Part shown: positions 1 through 8,780 of the stretch, piece by piece | Position numbering within the stretch: the stretch's first letter is position 1 | How the letters are laid out: each line of letters begins with the position of its first letter | DNA from: Sphingobacterium populi | GTDB lineage: Bacteria; Bacteroidota; Bacteroidia; Sphingobacteriales; Sphingobacteriaceae | Direction: 5' to 3' | Assembly: GCF_001586775.1 (NCBI RefSeq) | Contig: NZ_LQXS01000004.1 | Span: 62,001 to 126,000 of the forward strand | DNA length: 64,000 nt | Translations under genes and position numbers: made by a program | The notes under the pieces: generated by a model | Told to the model about the DNA's origin: nothing | What the model saw: the letters and a program-made list of their open reading frames with translations, nothing else | The model's database searches: none

Positions 1-499
1 CAGTTACGAATGCATGCGAACCAATTTTACAAAATTGATGTACTGCTACCATTCCCGCTAGTACTACATAGTCGCCTACAGTGATATGACCGGCAAGAGT
101 ACTTGAGTTGGAGAAGATGCAATTATCTCCTACAAAACAATCGTGCGCGATGTGGCTATATGCTTGGATCAAGCAATTTTTGCCAATTACAGTACGGTAG
201 CGATCTTTGGTTCCGCGATTGATGGTCACACATTCGCGAATCGTGGTATTATCGCCGATCTCCGCAGTTGTGATCTCTCCCTCAAATTTCAAATCCTGAG
301 GCTCACCTGAAATAATAGCACCTGGAAAGATGCGGCAATTCTTGCCAATTCGAGCACCGTCCATTATTGTCACGTTGGATCCTATCCATGTCCCTTCGCC
401 AATCACCACATCTTTATGAATGGTAGAAAAGGGTTCAATCACCACATTGTGCGCTATTTGCGCGTCTGGGTGTATATATGATAATGGTTGTATCATCAT
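1..499 (-). CDS. lpxA: LpxA, acyl-ACP--UDP-N-acetylglucosamine O-acyltransferase (partial, C-terminus beyond left edge)
   Basis: First step of lipid A synthesis: transfers a 3-hydroxyacyl chain from ACP to the 3-OH of UDP-GlcNAc in the cytoplasm. About 166 residues are present, from the N-terminus MMIQPLSY, and the reading frame is open to the window edge. The protein is a left-handed beta-helix of hexapeptide repeats (IGSNVTI, IGKNCRI, IGDNTTI, VGDNCIF). The IAHD segment contains the catalytic histidine of the family, and the later VAVHQFCKIGSHAFV stretch is also typical. The start is one of two adjacent ATG codons (499 or 496), 8-11 nt after the lpxC/fabZ stop, so it is the last visible gene of the lpx operon. 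Identity is secure; only the C-terminal part is missing. Confidence 0.96.
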   Translation of the reverse strand, partial: MMIQPLSYIHPDAQIAHNVVIEPFSTIHKDVVIGEGTWIGSNVTIMDGARIGKNCRIFPGAIISGEPQDLKFEGEITTAEIGDNTTIRECVTINRGTKDRYRTVIGKNCLIQAYSHIAHDCFVGDNCIFSNSSTLAGHITVGDYVVLAGMVAVHQFCKIGSHAFVT

Positions 500-506
500 G
501 CTTAGT

Positions 507-1901
507 TTATTCTTTTACGCGAACGATTTGAGCCATTAGCTCGGCTTCGCTCGTTACCTTCTCGCCGACCATGCCAACTCCTTTCATACGAGCTATGCCG
601 CGACGTATCGGCTCTAATAACTCACACGTAAAAATCACCGTATCGCCTGGGCGAACTGGATTTTTAAATTTGGCATTTTCTATCTTTAAAAATAGCGTTA
701 GCCAATTTTCTGGATCTGACACCGTATTGAGCACCAATATTCCTCCTGTTTGCGCCATTGCTTCGATTTGCAACACGCCAGGGAATAACGGTGATCCTGG
801 GAAATGCCCCATAAATAGATCCTCATTCATGGTCACATTTTTCAGGCCAACCACATGCTGCTCCGACAATTCCAGTACTTTGTCTATCATCAAGAACGGC
901 TGACGGTGTGGCAAAATCTTCATGATCTGCACGGTATCGTATACCGGAGTCATGTTCAGATCGTATACTTTCACGTTCTTGCGCGAACGCTCTTTTTTCA
1001 TTTGCGCTTTGATCCGTTTTGCAAAAGCAACATTAGCCGCATGACCTGGTCGCGCCGCCATAATATGTCCTTTGATCGGTCTTCCTACCAAAGCCAAATC
1101 GCCTATCATATCCAATAATTTATGACGCGCCGGCTCGTTCAGGTGACGAAGTTGCACGTTGTTCAAGATGCCTTCGCTGGCTATTTCCACCTTTTTATTA
1201 AAGACGTGTTCTAGCTTAATAAGCTCACTTTCTTCAATTTCCTTATCTACAATAACGATAGCATTAGACAAATCGCCACCTTTTACCAAATTTTGTTGGA
1301 CGAGCATCTCGAGCTCATGCAAAAAGCAGAAGGTTCTTGATGAAGCGATTTCTTTCTCAAATTCGGATATGTGACTGATGGAGGCATGTTGGCTGCCTAA
1401 GACAGGTGAATTGAAGTCGATCATGCAGGTTAGGCGATAACCATCTAATGGCATCGCAACGATTTCTACTTTTCTTTCCGAATCGTTGTAGTGAATATTG
1501 CTACTCACCTCAAAATATTCCCGATCGGCCTCTTGATCTACAAAACCGGCTTCGCGAAGCTTAGTGACAAAAATATCCGCGCTACCATCCAAAATTGGCA
1601 CTTCGGGGCCATCGATCTCAATCAATATATTATCAAGCTGCAAGCCTACTAATGCAGACATTAGGTGCTCGATGGTACTTACGGATCCACCATTTTGCGC
1701 GATCGTTGTGCCACGAGATGTGTCAGTCACATTGTCAGCATCTACATGTATCAAAGGCTTTTCTTCTAAATCTACCCGCTGGAATTTATACCAGTGGTTT
1801 TCTGGAGCTGGTTTGATACATATATTAACGTGATGGCCGGTGTGTAATCCTACACCCGAAATCTTCACGTCGGACTTGATAGTTCTTTGTTTAACGTTCA
1901 T
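507..1901 (-). CDS. lpxC/fabZ: Bifunctional LpxC deacetylase / FabZ 3-hydroxyacyl-ACP dehydratase
   Basis: Fusion of UDP-3-O-acyl-GlcNAc deacetylase (the committed step of lipid A synthesis) with the FabZ dehydratase of fatty-acid elongation; both act in the cytosol. Numbering from an ATG at 1910, the LpxC part covers about residues 4-310. It has Glu81-His82 (STIEHL), His263 and Asp267 (HKLLD) as zinc ligands, and His290. The FabZ part covers about 320-467, with the PHRQPFLMID motif, His369 in GHFPG and Glu383 in EAMAQ. Both active sites look complete. I prefer the in-frame ATG at 1901 (MNVKQRT), the N-terminus I know for this family in Bacteroidota. The gene lies between lpxD and lpxA. The fusion is characteristic of the phylum and couples two pathways that compete for the same 3-hydroxyacyl-ACP pool. 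Confidence 0.96.
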   Translation of the reverse strand: MNVKQRTIKSDVKISGVGLHTGHHVNICIKPAPENHWYKFQRVDLEEKPLIHVDADNVTDTSRGTTIAQNGGSVSTIEHLMSALVGLQLDNILIEIDGPEVPILDGSADIFVTKLREAGFVDQEADREYFEVSSNIHYNDSERKVEIVAMPLDGYRLTCMIDFNSPVLGSQHASISHISEFEKEIASSRTFCFLHELEMLVQQNLVKGGDLSNAIVIVDKEIEESELIKLEHVFNKKVEIASEGILNNVQLRHLNEPARHKLLDMIGDLALVGRPIKGHIMAARPGHAANVAFAKRIKAQMKKERSRKNVKVYDLNMTPVYDTVQIMKILPHRQPFLMIDKVLELSEQHVVGLKNVTMNEDLFMGHFPGSPLFPGVLQIEAMAQTGGILVLNTVSDPENWLTLFLKIENAKFKNPVRPGDTVIFTCELLEPIRRGIARMKGVGMVGEKVTSEAELMAQIVRVKE

Positions 1902-1943
1902 ATCTAGCATTATATTGACTCAAGTATGTATTAAATGTAGGTA

Positions 1944-2978
1944 TTATTTCTCGTGGAGGAGTTTTTCAAGTTCCGCGATTCTTTTCTCTAACTCAGGTAG
2001 TTTTGCGTAGAGTACCTGTGACCGCAACTCGCCCTGATAAGGAAAAGCGGGTGAACCTGCCCACTTTTTATTGTCTTCGTTTATTGATTTGTTTATTCCT
2101 GATTGCGCTTGTACTTGCGTACCATTTGCAATAGATATATGGCCTACCACGCCAACCTGCCCACCTAATATTACTCGCTCTCCGATCTTCGTACTTCCGG
2201 AGATTCCACTTTGCGCAGCTACTACCGTATTTTCTCCAACTTCTACATTATGTGCTATTTGCACAAGATTGTCTAATTTGACTCCATTCCGCAATACCGT
2301 TTGCCCAAGTGTGGCACGATCTACAGTTGTATTACTTCCGATTTCGACTCCATCTTCGATCACGACATTGCCGATCTGTGGAATCTTCTTATACGAACCA
2401 TCTTCTTGTGGCGCAAAACCGAAGCCATCACTACCGATTACTGAGCCTGAATGGACCGTAACATGATTACCTAATACGCAGTCATGATAAATTTTAGCTC
2501 CTGGATATATAGTACAGTTATCTCCGATTTGGACGTTATCGCCAATATAAACTTGCGGATAAATTTTTACATTTTTCCCCAAAACGACTTGCGACCCTAT
2601 ATAGGCAAAAGCACCAACATAGTAACCTTCGCCTAGCTGAACTGAATCGTGTACAAAGCTATACTCCTCTCTACCGCTACGATCGAAGCGCATTTGCTCA
2701 TAAATTTTCAATAGCTCTGCAAAGGCCTGATAAGCATCTTTTACACGAATCATTGTGGGTTTCACCTTGCGCTGCGGATCAAGGGTTTGCGATTCATTAA
2801 CGATGACTATAGCCGCTTTACTTTCATAAAGATATTGCTCATATTTTGGGTTTGAAAGAAAGGACAGACTTTCCGCATCGCCTTCTTCGATCTTAGAAAG
2901 GCGAGATACCGACACCTCAGCATCACCTTCTATCGTACCTTGCAATAATGTAGCAATTTGTTGCGCTGAAAACTTCAT
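1944..2978 (-). CDS. lpxD: LpxD, UDP-3-O-(3-hydroxyacyl)glucosamine N-acyltransferase
   Basis: Third step of lipid A synthesis: adds the N-linked 3-hydroxyacyl chain to the deacetylated UDP-sugar. The 344 residues match the family length. There is an N-terminal uridine-binding domain (about 1-105), a long left-handed beta-helix of hexapeptide repeats (about 110-310) and a C-terminal helix rich in Leu, Glu and Lys (about 322-344). His243 in VQIAHN is the expected catalytic base. The [15 protein letters not shown] segment is a family signature. It starts at an ATG 18 nt after the HD-domain gene and is followed 42 nt later by lpxC/fabZ, consistent with a single operon. Confidence 0.96.
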   Translation of the reverse strand: MKFSAQQIATLLQGTIEGDAEVSVSRLSKIEEGDAESLSFLSNPKYEQYLYESKAAIVIVNESQTLDPQRKVKPTMIRVKDAYQAFAELLKIYEQMRFDRSGREEYSFVHDSVQLGEGYYVGAFAYIGSQVVLGKNVKIYPQVYIGDNVQIGDNCTIYPGAKIYHDCVLGNHVTVHSGSVIGSDGFGFAPQEDGSYKKIPQIGNVVIEDGVEIGSNTTVDRATLGQTVLRNGVKLDNLVQIAHNVEVGENTVVAAQSGISGSTKIGERVILGGQVGVVGHISIANGTQVQAQSGINKSINEDNKKWAGSPAFPYQGELRSQVLYAKLPELEKRIAELEKLLHEK

Positions 2979-2995
2979 CGTTTTTTAATACTCTT

Positions 2996-4225
2996 TTAAT
3001 TAATTATTTCTTTAGGATAAATAACCGCATGCTTAACTACAATTTTAGACAACGCTCCCAGGTTTGATAAATCTGATGCTGCTGTAATGTCTAGCAATGT
3101 TCCATCTTTCGATAAAACATGGATATTATTTTGAGCAGGATCATAAGCACTATTCTGGATCGTCTGTTGGTAAATAAAATAATCTACCTCATGGTCTTCC
3201 AGATCAAATGCTACTTGAGTTAGTTGCTGCAGCTTCTCAAACTCTGCGGATGTGATCTGCTCACTGCGCATTTCAGTTCGAAAGAGCTCTCTATTCATTA
3301 ATTTGGAACACAGTATGCGTAATATCTTGTCATCGTGTGTGCTCCACGCCTTGATTGCCGACATAATGTCTGTATCATCTAAACGAGTAAACCATGAAAG
3401 ATGAGACTGATCGCTCATAAAATTGTCTTTCGTAATGCGTTGGTGTAGAAAATGCACAAGAGCCGGACTGGCAAACATGGCCACTCCCTCCTGCGCCAAT
3501 TCTTTAGCGCGCCTCAAGGCTTGCAGCAACATTTGCTCTGCCGCGACCACGGTCTTGTGCAGATATACTTGCCAGTACATAAGTCGTCTTGCAATCAAAA
3601 AGTTCTCCACCGAATAGATCCCCTTCTGCTCAATAACTAATTGATCGTCAACAACGTACAACATCTTGATGATGCGATCAAATGATATCACTCCTTCTGA
3701 TACACCCGTAAAAAAACTATCACGATTAAGATAATCCATCCGATCCGTATCCAATTGACTCGATACCAACTGATGCAAGAAAGGCCTAGCATATTCATCA
3801 TTGAAAATACAGATTGCTAGATCTAACCTACCTTGAAAAGCTTCATTCAAACGTTGCATTAAGACAGAAGATATCATCTCGTGCGATACTCCTTCAATGA
3901 TCGTTTGCTCCAATGAATGAGAAAAAGGCCCATGACCAATATCATGCAACAGGATAGCTGCCAATGCAGCTTCTTCCTCTGCTTCCGAAATTGCTACATC
4001 CTTATTACGCAGCGTGCTGATTGCTAGGCTCATCAAGTGCATTGCTCCAATAGCGTGCTGAAAACGAGTATGCAATGCCCCAGGATACACCAGATGACTC
4101 ATACTACCCTGCTTGATATATCGCAACCGCTGAAAGAATGGATGCTGAATAAGATCATAAATGAAAGCAGATGGAATGGTCACAAAACCATACACCGGAT
4201 CATTAATTATTTTTTTCTTATTCAA
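2996..4225 (-). CDS. HD-domain phosphohydrolase (SAMHD1/dGTPase-like)
   Basis: Predicted metal-dependent phosphohydrolase of the HD superfamily; its substrate cannot be read from sequence, and dNTPs or other nucleotides are possible. The metal-binding H...HD...D set is visible: His57 (RFQH), His94-Asp95 (LLHDIGHGPFSH) and an aspartate in QLDTDRMDYLNRD (about 157-169). The start must be TTG at 4225: an in-frame stop lies two codons upstream and the next Met is inside the conserved fold, while MNKKKIINDPVYGF is the usual N-terminus of this family in Bacteroidota. It is the first gene of the lpx operon and is divergent from porX. A TATCTTTG element lies about 75 nt upstream. No residue looks missing. 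Confidence 0.88.
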   Translation of the reverse strand: MNKKKIINDPVYGFVTIPSAFIYDLIQHPFFQRLRYIKQGSMSHLVYPGALHTRFQHAIGAMHLMSLAISTLRNKDVAISEAEEEAALAAILLHDIGHGPFSHSLEQTIIEGVSHEMISSVLMQRLNEAFQGRLDLAICIFNDEYARPFLHQLVSSQLDTDRMDYLNRDSFFTGVSEGVISFDRIIKMLYVVDDQLVIEQKGIYSVENFLIARRLMYWQVYLHKTVVAAEQMLLQALRRAKELAQEGVAMFASPALVHFLHQRITKDNFMSDQSHLSWFTRLDDTDIMSAIKAWSTHDDKILRILCSKLMNRELFRTEMRSEQITSAEFEKLQQLTQVAFDLEDHEVDYFIYQQTIQNSAYDPAQNNIHVLSKDGTLLDITAASDLSNLGALSKIVVKHAVIYPKEIIN

Positions 4226-4300
4226 TACTTTACAATCTATTGTTATATTATCCTAGTCTTTTGCCGTAGTTCCACAGATAAAGCTGCTCGAATATAACGG

Positions 4301-4308
4301 CAAAGATA
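4301..4308 (-). promoter_or_regulatory. Candidate -7 promoter element for the HD gene/lpx operon
   Basis: On the minus strand this reads TATCTTTG, a perfect match to the Bacteroidota -7 consensus TAnnTTTG. A start of transcription near 4294 would give a leader of about 70 nt before the TTG start. I see no clear TTG element at -33. Confidence 0.5.
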
Positions 4309-4451
4309 CATAGATATGAGTTAATTCTTGTTAAAAATACGCAATGATTTGAATGGTTGGGCATTGAATGGCATTCTCCTGGTTATCTTCACCTTTCAAA
4401 TCATTTTTAAACTTCAGTTGTTGAACAGATAGTTTACCTTTAGCAATATTT

Positions 4452-6003
4452 ATGCAGAAAACACGAATACTCTGGGCGGATGACGAAATTGAATTTCTAA
4501 AGCCACATATATTATTATTAGAGCAAAAGGGATATAAAGTAAAGACCGTAAATAATGGCTATGATGCGGTAGATGCTTTTAAAAGTGACCCGTATGACTT
4601 AGTCTTTCTTGACGAAAATATGCCTGGGCTCACTGGACTGGAAACATTAAGTATTCTTAAGTCGGTCAATCCATCAATCCCCACGGTATTGGTCACCAAA
4701 AATGAGGAAGAACACCTGATGGAGGACGCCATCGGATCCAAAATAGATGACTACTTGATCAAGCCAGTCAATCCTAAGCAGATACTACTGACTATAAAGA
4801 AGCTCACCGAAAACCGTCGGCTCGTCAGCGAGAAAACTTCACTGGCTTACCAACAGGATTTCAGAAATCTGGGTACGATTATGAACGATGCATTGGACTA
4901 TAAGCAATGGATCGAAGCTTACAAAAAATTGCTTTACTGGGAATTGTCGCTTGAAAAATTGGAAGACAGCGGCATGCATGAGATCCTGACCATGCAGAAA
5001 TCTGAGGCAAATGCCTTATTCGCCAAGTATGTTGAAAACAATTACCTAAGCTGGATCAATGATCCGGGAAGTGGACCCAACCTGTCACACCATCTTTTAA
5101 AAGAAGGTATTCCCGAGTATGGAAGAAGATCGTCCAACGTTTTTTTTCTTGATTGACAACCTACGGTACGATCAGTGGCGCGTTATTAATGAAATAATCA
5201 CAGAATACTTTAGGCTGGAAGAAGAAGACAGCTACTACAGCATCTTACCAACAGCTACTCAGTATGCGCGAAATGCCATATTTAGCGGACTGACGCCCTT
5301 GGAAATGGAGCGACGCTTTCCAGATCACTGGCAAAATGACAACGATGAAGGCGGCAAAAACATGCACGAAGATGTATTCCTTGCCGACCAAATAAAGCGG
5401 GTTTATCGTAAAGACATTAAGCATTCGTACACCAAAATATTAACTCACGAGCAAGGAAAGGATGTTTTAGAAAATCTAAACAACTTGATGAATAACGACC
5501 TAAATGTGTTGGTCTATAATTTTGTCGATATGCTATCGCATGCCCGTACGGATATGGCCATGATTCGCGAACTAGCTAACGATGATGCCGCTTATCGCTC
5601 GCTGACTTTATCATGGTTCGAGCATTCGCCATGGCTCGATGTATTGAAATGGTTAGCTCAGCAGAAAGTGCGTGTGATCGTGACTACAGATCATGGCACT
5701 ATCCGTGTGAAGAAACCTAGTAAAATAGTGGGTGATCGTAACACCAATACAAATCTACGATACAAGCAAGGCAAAAATCTCAACTACCAGGACAAGGATG
5801 TATTTGTGGTCAAAAATCCGCACGATGCGCAACTCCCTAAGCTCAATATCAGTTCGGTGTATACCTTCGCAAAAGAGGACGCTTATTTCGTATATCCTAA
5901 CAATTACAATCAGTTTGTGAATCATTTCTACGGTACATTCCAACATGGTGGCATATCGCTGGAAGAAATAATCATTCCATTTGCGACGTACACCCCGAAA
6001 TAA
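4452..6003 (+). pseudogene. porX: PorX, T9SS response regulator with PglZ phosphodiesterase domain (interrupted by a frameshift)
   Basis: PorX regulates type IX secretion genes; it is an orphan response regulator whose PglZ domain belongs to the alkaline phosphatase superfamily. Frame one (4452-5156, 234 aa) holds the CheY-like receiver with phospho-acceptor Asp54 (VFLDENMPG), Thr82 and Lys104, then the helical middle region. Frame two (ATG at 5119 to 6003, 294 aa) holds the PglZ domain: IDNLRYDQW, TATQYARN with the expected catalytic Thr, TTDHGT and FQHGGISLEE. The frames overlap by 38 nt. The protein normally runs through as one chain of about 517 aa. Two bases missing near 5106-5118 (ATTCCC in place of ATTTTCCC, giving GIFPSMEED) or one extra base would restore it. 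An AGAAGG sequence precedes the second ATG, so separate translation is conceivable, but sequencing error or mutation is more likely. Confidence 0.88.
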
Positions 6004-6015
6004 GTAAATTTGCTT

Positions 6016-6426
6016 ATGGAATACCGCGTAGCTAATCTGGCGGACCTCAGCGCGGTCGCCAAAAGTATGGTCCAATCTCTTTCCGACACCCGGGTAATCT
6101 TATTTTATGGAGATATGGGCGCCGGAAAAACGACTTTCATCAAAGAATTGTGTACACAACTTGGCGTGGTTGAAAATACGTCGAGCCCTACATTTTCTAT
6201 TGTGAACGAATATGCATCTTCTAATGGCCCTGTCTACCATTTCGACTTCTACAGATTAAGAGATGAACAAGAAGCATTTGATATGGGCTATGAAGAGTAC
6301 CTATATTCTGGCGCATATTGCCTAATCGAGTGGCCAGAAAAAATCACCAATTTATTACCAGCAGACGCGAAGTCGGTTCATATACATGTTACTGGCCCCG
6401 AAAGCCGTCTTATTAAACTCATTTAA
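6016..6426 (+). CDS. tsaE: TsaE, ATPase for tRNA t6A37 modification
   Basis: ATPase partner of TsaB/TsaD in threonylcarbamoylation of A37 in ANN-decoding tRNAs. At 136 aa it fits the family. It has the P-loop GDMGAGKTT (residues 32-40), the switch-like SPTFSIVNEY, HFDFYRL and the C-terminal LIEWPEKI motif. I take the ATG at 6016; a TTG at 6010 is in frame but would add only two residues. It begins 13 nt after the porX stop. TAAATTTG (6005-6012) matches the -7 promoter consensus but sits only 3 nt before the ATG, so a transcript from it would be leaderless or start within the gene. Confidence 0.93.
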   Translation: MEYRVANLADLSAVAKSMVQSLSDTRVILFYGDMGAGKTTFIKELCTQLGVVENTSSPTFSIVNEYASSNGPVYHFDFYRLRDEQEAFDMGYEEYLYSGAYCLIEWPEKITNLLPADAKSVHIHVTGPESRLIKLI

Positions 6427-6503
6427 GTTTATTTAACTTTTTTTTCTAGCTGCTGCAACCATTCCTTCAGATTCGCCGTCTTCCTTATAAAACCAACTGA
6501 AAA

Positions 6504-7049
6504 TTGAAACTGACGAATATTGACATGGTATGGGACGGCTGCAAAAAGCAGGATCGCAAAGCGCAAGCAGCTTTATACCATCATTTTTCGTCGAAGATGT
6601 TTGCGGTTTGTTTGCGGTACGCAAAAGATCATCTGGAAGCAGAAGATATGTTGCAGACTGGCTTTGTGAAGGTTTATACCAAACACCATCTCTATGATGG
6701 TGCAGGATCGCTTGAAGGCTGGATCAGACGTATCATGGTCAATACCGCTATTGAGATTTATAGAAAACGGAAGATCACGTATATTGATTTGCAAGAAGAA
6801 GGTGGAGAGGTAGCACAAATGGTGAGCACCCTGCCAGCAGATCAGACGGCATACAAAGATTTGTTGCAGTTGGTAAATCAATTGCCAATAAACTACAAAA
6901 CCATCTTCAACCTGTATGCGATAGAAGGTTTCAGTCATAAAGAGATTGCTGAAAACCTATCTATTACAGAAACGAATTCCAAATCGCAACTTTCGAGGGC
7001 CAGGAGCTGGTTGAAAGAGCGATTACTAAAAATGGATAATATTAGTTAA
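6504..7049 (+). CDS. ECF-family RNA polymerase sigma factor
   Basis: Alternative sigma-70 factor of the extracytoplasmic-function type, 181 aa. Region 2 lies at about residues 15-90 (the ALYHHFSSKMFAVCLRY and AEDMLQTGFVKVY stretches plus a WIRRIMVNTAIEIYRK core-binding/-10 recognition stretch). Region 4 lies at about 115-178 with the helix-turn-helix GFSHKEIAENLSITETNSKSQLSRA. The ORF opens right after an in-frame TGA at 6498, so the start is TTG 6504 or ATG 6525; I list 6504. The next gene looks like its membrane anti-sigma partner. It lies two genes after porX; PorX of Porphyromonas gingivalis acts with the ECF factor SigP, so a functional link is possible but unproven. Confidence 0.9.
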   Translation: MKLTNIDMVWDGCKKQDRKAQAALYHHFSSKMFAVCLRYAKDHLEAEDMLQTGFVKVYTKHHLYDGAGSLEGWIRRIMVNTAIEIYRKRKITYIDLQEEGGEVAQMVSTLPADQTAYKDLLQLVNQLPINYKTIFNLYAIEGFSHKEIAENLSITETNSKSQLSRARSWLKERLLKMDNIS

Positions 7050-7063
7050 CAAGAGGACTGGAT

Positions 7064-7870
7064 ATGAAAGATCAGGATATCGATAAACTGTTTCGTGATG
7101 CGCTAGAAGGGGAAGAAGCAACCCCAAAGCCTCAATTGTGGGACAAAATCGCGCAGCAGTTGGATGAAGAAATGGCGAGCAAGAAAGACATCGTACCACT
7201 CATTCCCGTTGCCAAAAAGCGAAAATATCTTTGGATGCCCTATGCGGCAGCCTGTACCTTGGTAGGAGTAGGATTATTTGCCTATTTCACCAATCAAAAC
7301 GAAGTTTTCACGCCTCAACCATCTACAGCACATTTGCCAGCTGTAGTAGCAGATGTGGATTCTTCGAATCAGGACAGCGCACCATCACATACTCAAGCAG
7401 TAAAAGATATAATTCGGACTGAGAAACAACTCGCTTATAGCCCGGCAACGCCCCATCAGGAAGAATCTACCAAGAAAGTAGTTAACGAACCGGTGGAACA
7501 AAAACGAGTTGCTCCTGTTAGAGAGCCAGAACTAAGTCAAAGCGCATTAATCGAGCAATCGGAAGTTTCGACATTGCCCGTTATTCAATTAGCTGAGGTA
7601 TCGGCCGTAGAGCTTCCCACACGTTTTGTAACAGATGTGGAGCCGATTAAGCCACTCATTGAACCATTTGAAGAGGAGGAAGAAATGATGATAGCCGGTA
7701 CGGTACGCAAAGCAACAACGAACGTGATCAACAAAATCATAAACGTAGTGAACGACAATACGCCAACGCAGGTAACGAAAGATGTCTATGTGCTAAAGGA
7801 CGATGAAGGCTCATTTCGACTAGAACTAGGTAACATTTTTGCCAAAAACAGATCAAAAAAACGTAAATAA
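7064..7870 (+). CDS. Probable membrane-anchored anti-sigma factor / hypothetical protein
   Basis: No recognisable catalytic domain. The 268 aa comprise a short acidic cytoplasmic segment (about 1-50, with PQLWDKIAQQLDEEM), one hydrophobic membrane helix (about 55-75, after KKRK) and a long low-complexity periplasmic region rich in Pro, Glu, Val and Thr. Small N-terminal domain, one membrane helix and a position 15 nt after an ECF sigma gene are the usual arrangement for an anti-sigma factor. GAGGACTGGAT before the ATG is one of the few Shine-Dalgarno-like stretches in the window. The role is inferred from context and topology, not from a recognised family. Confidence 0.6.
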   Translation: MKDQDIDKLFRDALEGEEATPKPQLWDKIAQQLDEEMASKKDIVPLIPVAKKRKYLWMPYAAACTLVGVGLFAYFTNQNEVFTPQPSTAHLPAVVADVDSSNQDSAPSHTQAVKDIIRTEKQLAYSPATPHQEESTKKVVNEPVEQKRVAPVREPELSQSALIEQSEVSTLPVIQLAEVSAVELPTRFVTDVEPIKPLIEPFEEEEEMMIAGTVRKATTNVINKIINVVNDNTPTQVTKDVYVLKDDEGSFRLELGNIFAKNRSKKRK

Positions 7871-7897
7871 CTATCAAAACATAATCATTAAGCAACT

Positions 7898-8713
7898 ATG
7901 AAATCGTACGTATATCACATGATCGTCTGGGTCGCACTTGGACTTTCAGTCACCAACACAGCTCAGGCTCAAACGCAAGATACCTTAATCGCAGAGCGCG
8001 ATTCGAGTAAAAAGGTGAACATGAATCTTTCGCTAGGAAAAAGTGATGATGATAGTGAAAAAAGCAATAAAAAGAAGATTAAATACCCGCGCGTATTTGG
8101 CGGTCTTACATTCTCACGAATTGATTGGGGTTTCTCGCGCCCGATGGACAATGGTAGCTTTACCTTCTCGGAAGAGAATCAGTTTTTATCACATAGCAGA
8201 GCGTCCAACTTTGGCTTCGATGTGGCGCAGTTTGGCGTCCGTTTAGATGATAATATTAAGGTTTATACCGCAGCAGGCTTCGAATGGAATTATATGCGAT
8301 TGACTAGCAATGTGATCTTAAATCAAAATCAGGCTCCACTTACACCTACTTTTGTCGATCCTAACGATGTGAACTACACAAGAAATGTCTTGACTTCGAC
8401 CTATCTACGCATTCCTGTAGCATTTGAGTGGCGCAGTGCTCGTAGTCGCGGCGGCGATCGCGTACGCATTGTGGCTGGCCCGATGTTCGGTGTGTTACTA
8501 AAAGGTTCACAACGCTTACGCAGTAGCGAATTGGGCAAACAGAGTTTTCGTGATACCTACAACTTACAATCCTTCCAGTATGGCGCACATTTACGTGTAG
8601 GATTTGGTTCCTTCGGTGTTTTCACCAAATATTACATGAACGATATGTTCGAGCAATCTCCAAATCAGGAAGGATTCAGAAATTTCGCCTTTGGTTTGAC
8701 CTTAGGTTTCTAG
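7898..8713 (+). CDS. Outer-membrane beta-barrel protein (PorT-like), function unknown
   Basis: 271 aa with an N-terminal signal peptide ending near AQAQ (residues 22-25), a charged linker (about 35-60: KSDDDSEKSNKKK) and a region of alternating aromatic and polar residues typical of small Bacteroidota beta-barrels. It ends FAFGLTLGF, with the terminal aromatic residue expected for BAM-dependent insertion. It is the third gene of the sigma/anti-sigma unit (27 nt gap), so it may be the output or the sensor of that regulatory pair. A strong terminator follows. Confidence 0.7.
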   Translation: MKSYVYHMIVWVALGLSVTNTAQAQTQDTLIAERDSSKKVNMNLSLGKSDDDSEKSNKKKIKYPRVFGGLTFSRIDWGFSRPMDNGSFTFSEENQFLSHSRASNFGFDVAQFGVRLDDNIKVYTAAGFEWNYMRLTSNVILNQNQAPLTPTFVDPNDVNYTRNVLTSTYLRIPVAFEWRSARSRGGDRVRIVAGPMFGVLLKGSQRLRSSELGKQSFRDTYNLQSFQYGAHLRVGFGSFGVFTKYYMNDMFEQSPNQEGFRNFAFGLTLGF

Positions 8714-8739
8714 TTAAACAATTCCTGATATTAAAACCG

Positions 8740-8747
8740 TATTTTTG
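8740..8747 (+). promoter_or_regulatory. Candidate -7 promoter element before the ABC ATPase gene
   Basis: TATTTTTG matches TAnnTTTG. Transcription from it would begin near 8754, inside the hairpin that ends the upstream unit. No clear -33 element is seen. Confidence 0.35.
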
Positions 8748-8780
8748 TGCCGAATCACCTAAAAAGATTCGGCATTTTTT
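8747..8780 (+). terminator. Rho-independent terminator ending the sigma/beta-barrel operon
   Basis: A perfect 9-bp stem, TGCCGAATC (8748-8756) with GATTCGGCA (8766-8774), a 9-nt loop and then six T residues (8775-8780). The T tract touches the ATG of the next gene at 8781. Confidence 0.88.

Noticed and set aside
5106..5156. Programmed ribosomal frameshift in porX
   Set aside because: There is no recognised slippery site with a stimulator: the T8 run lies after the point where homology changes frame, and the stop context (GAT TGA C) lacks the RF2-type pattern. An indel is simpler.
6433..6600. Minus-strand reading frame ending in a plausible protein tail (ANLKEWLQQLEKKVK) opposite the sigma factor start
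   Set aside because: It continues upstream only as the antisense of the sigma factor gene, has no start signal or recognisable domain, and the strand-specific context (porX-tsaE-sigma) is plus. I keep it only as a curiosity.
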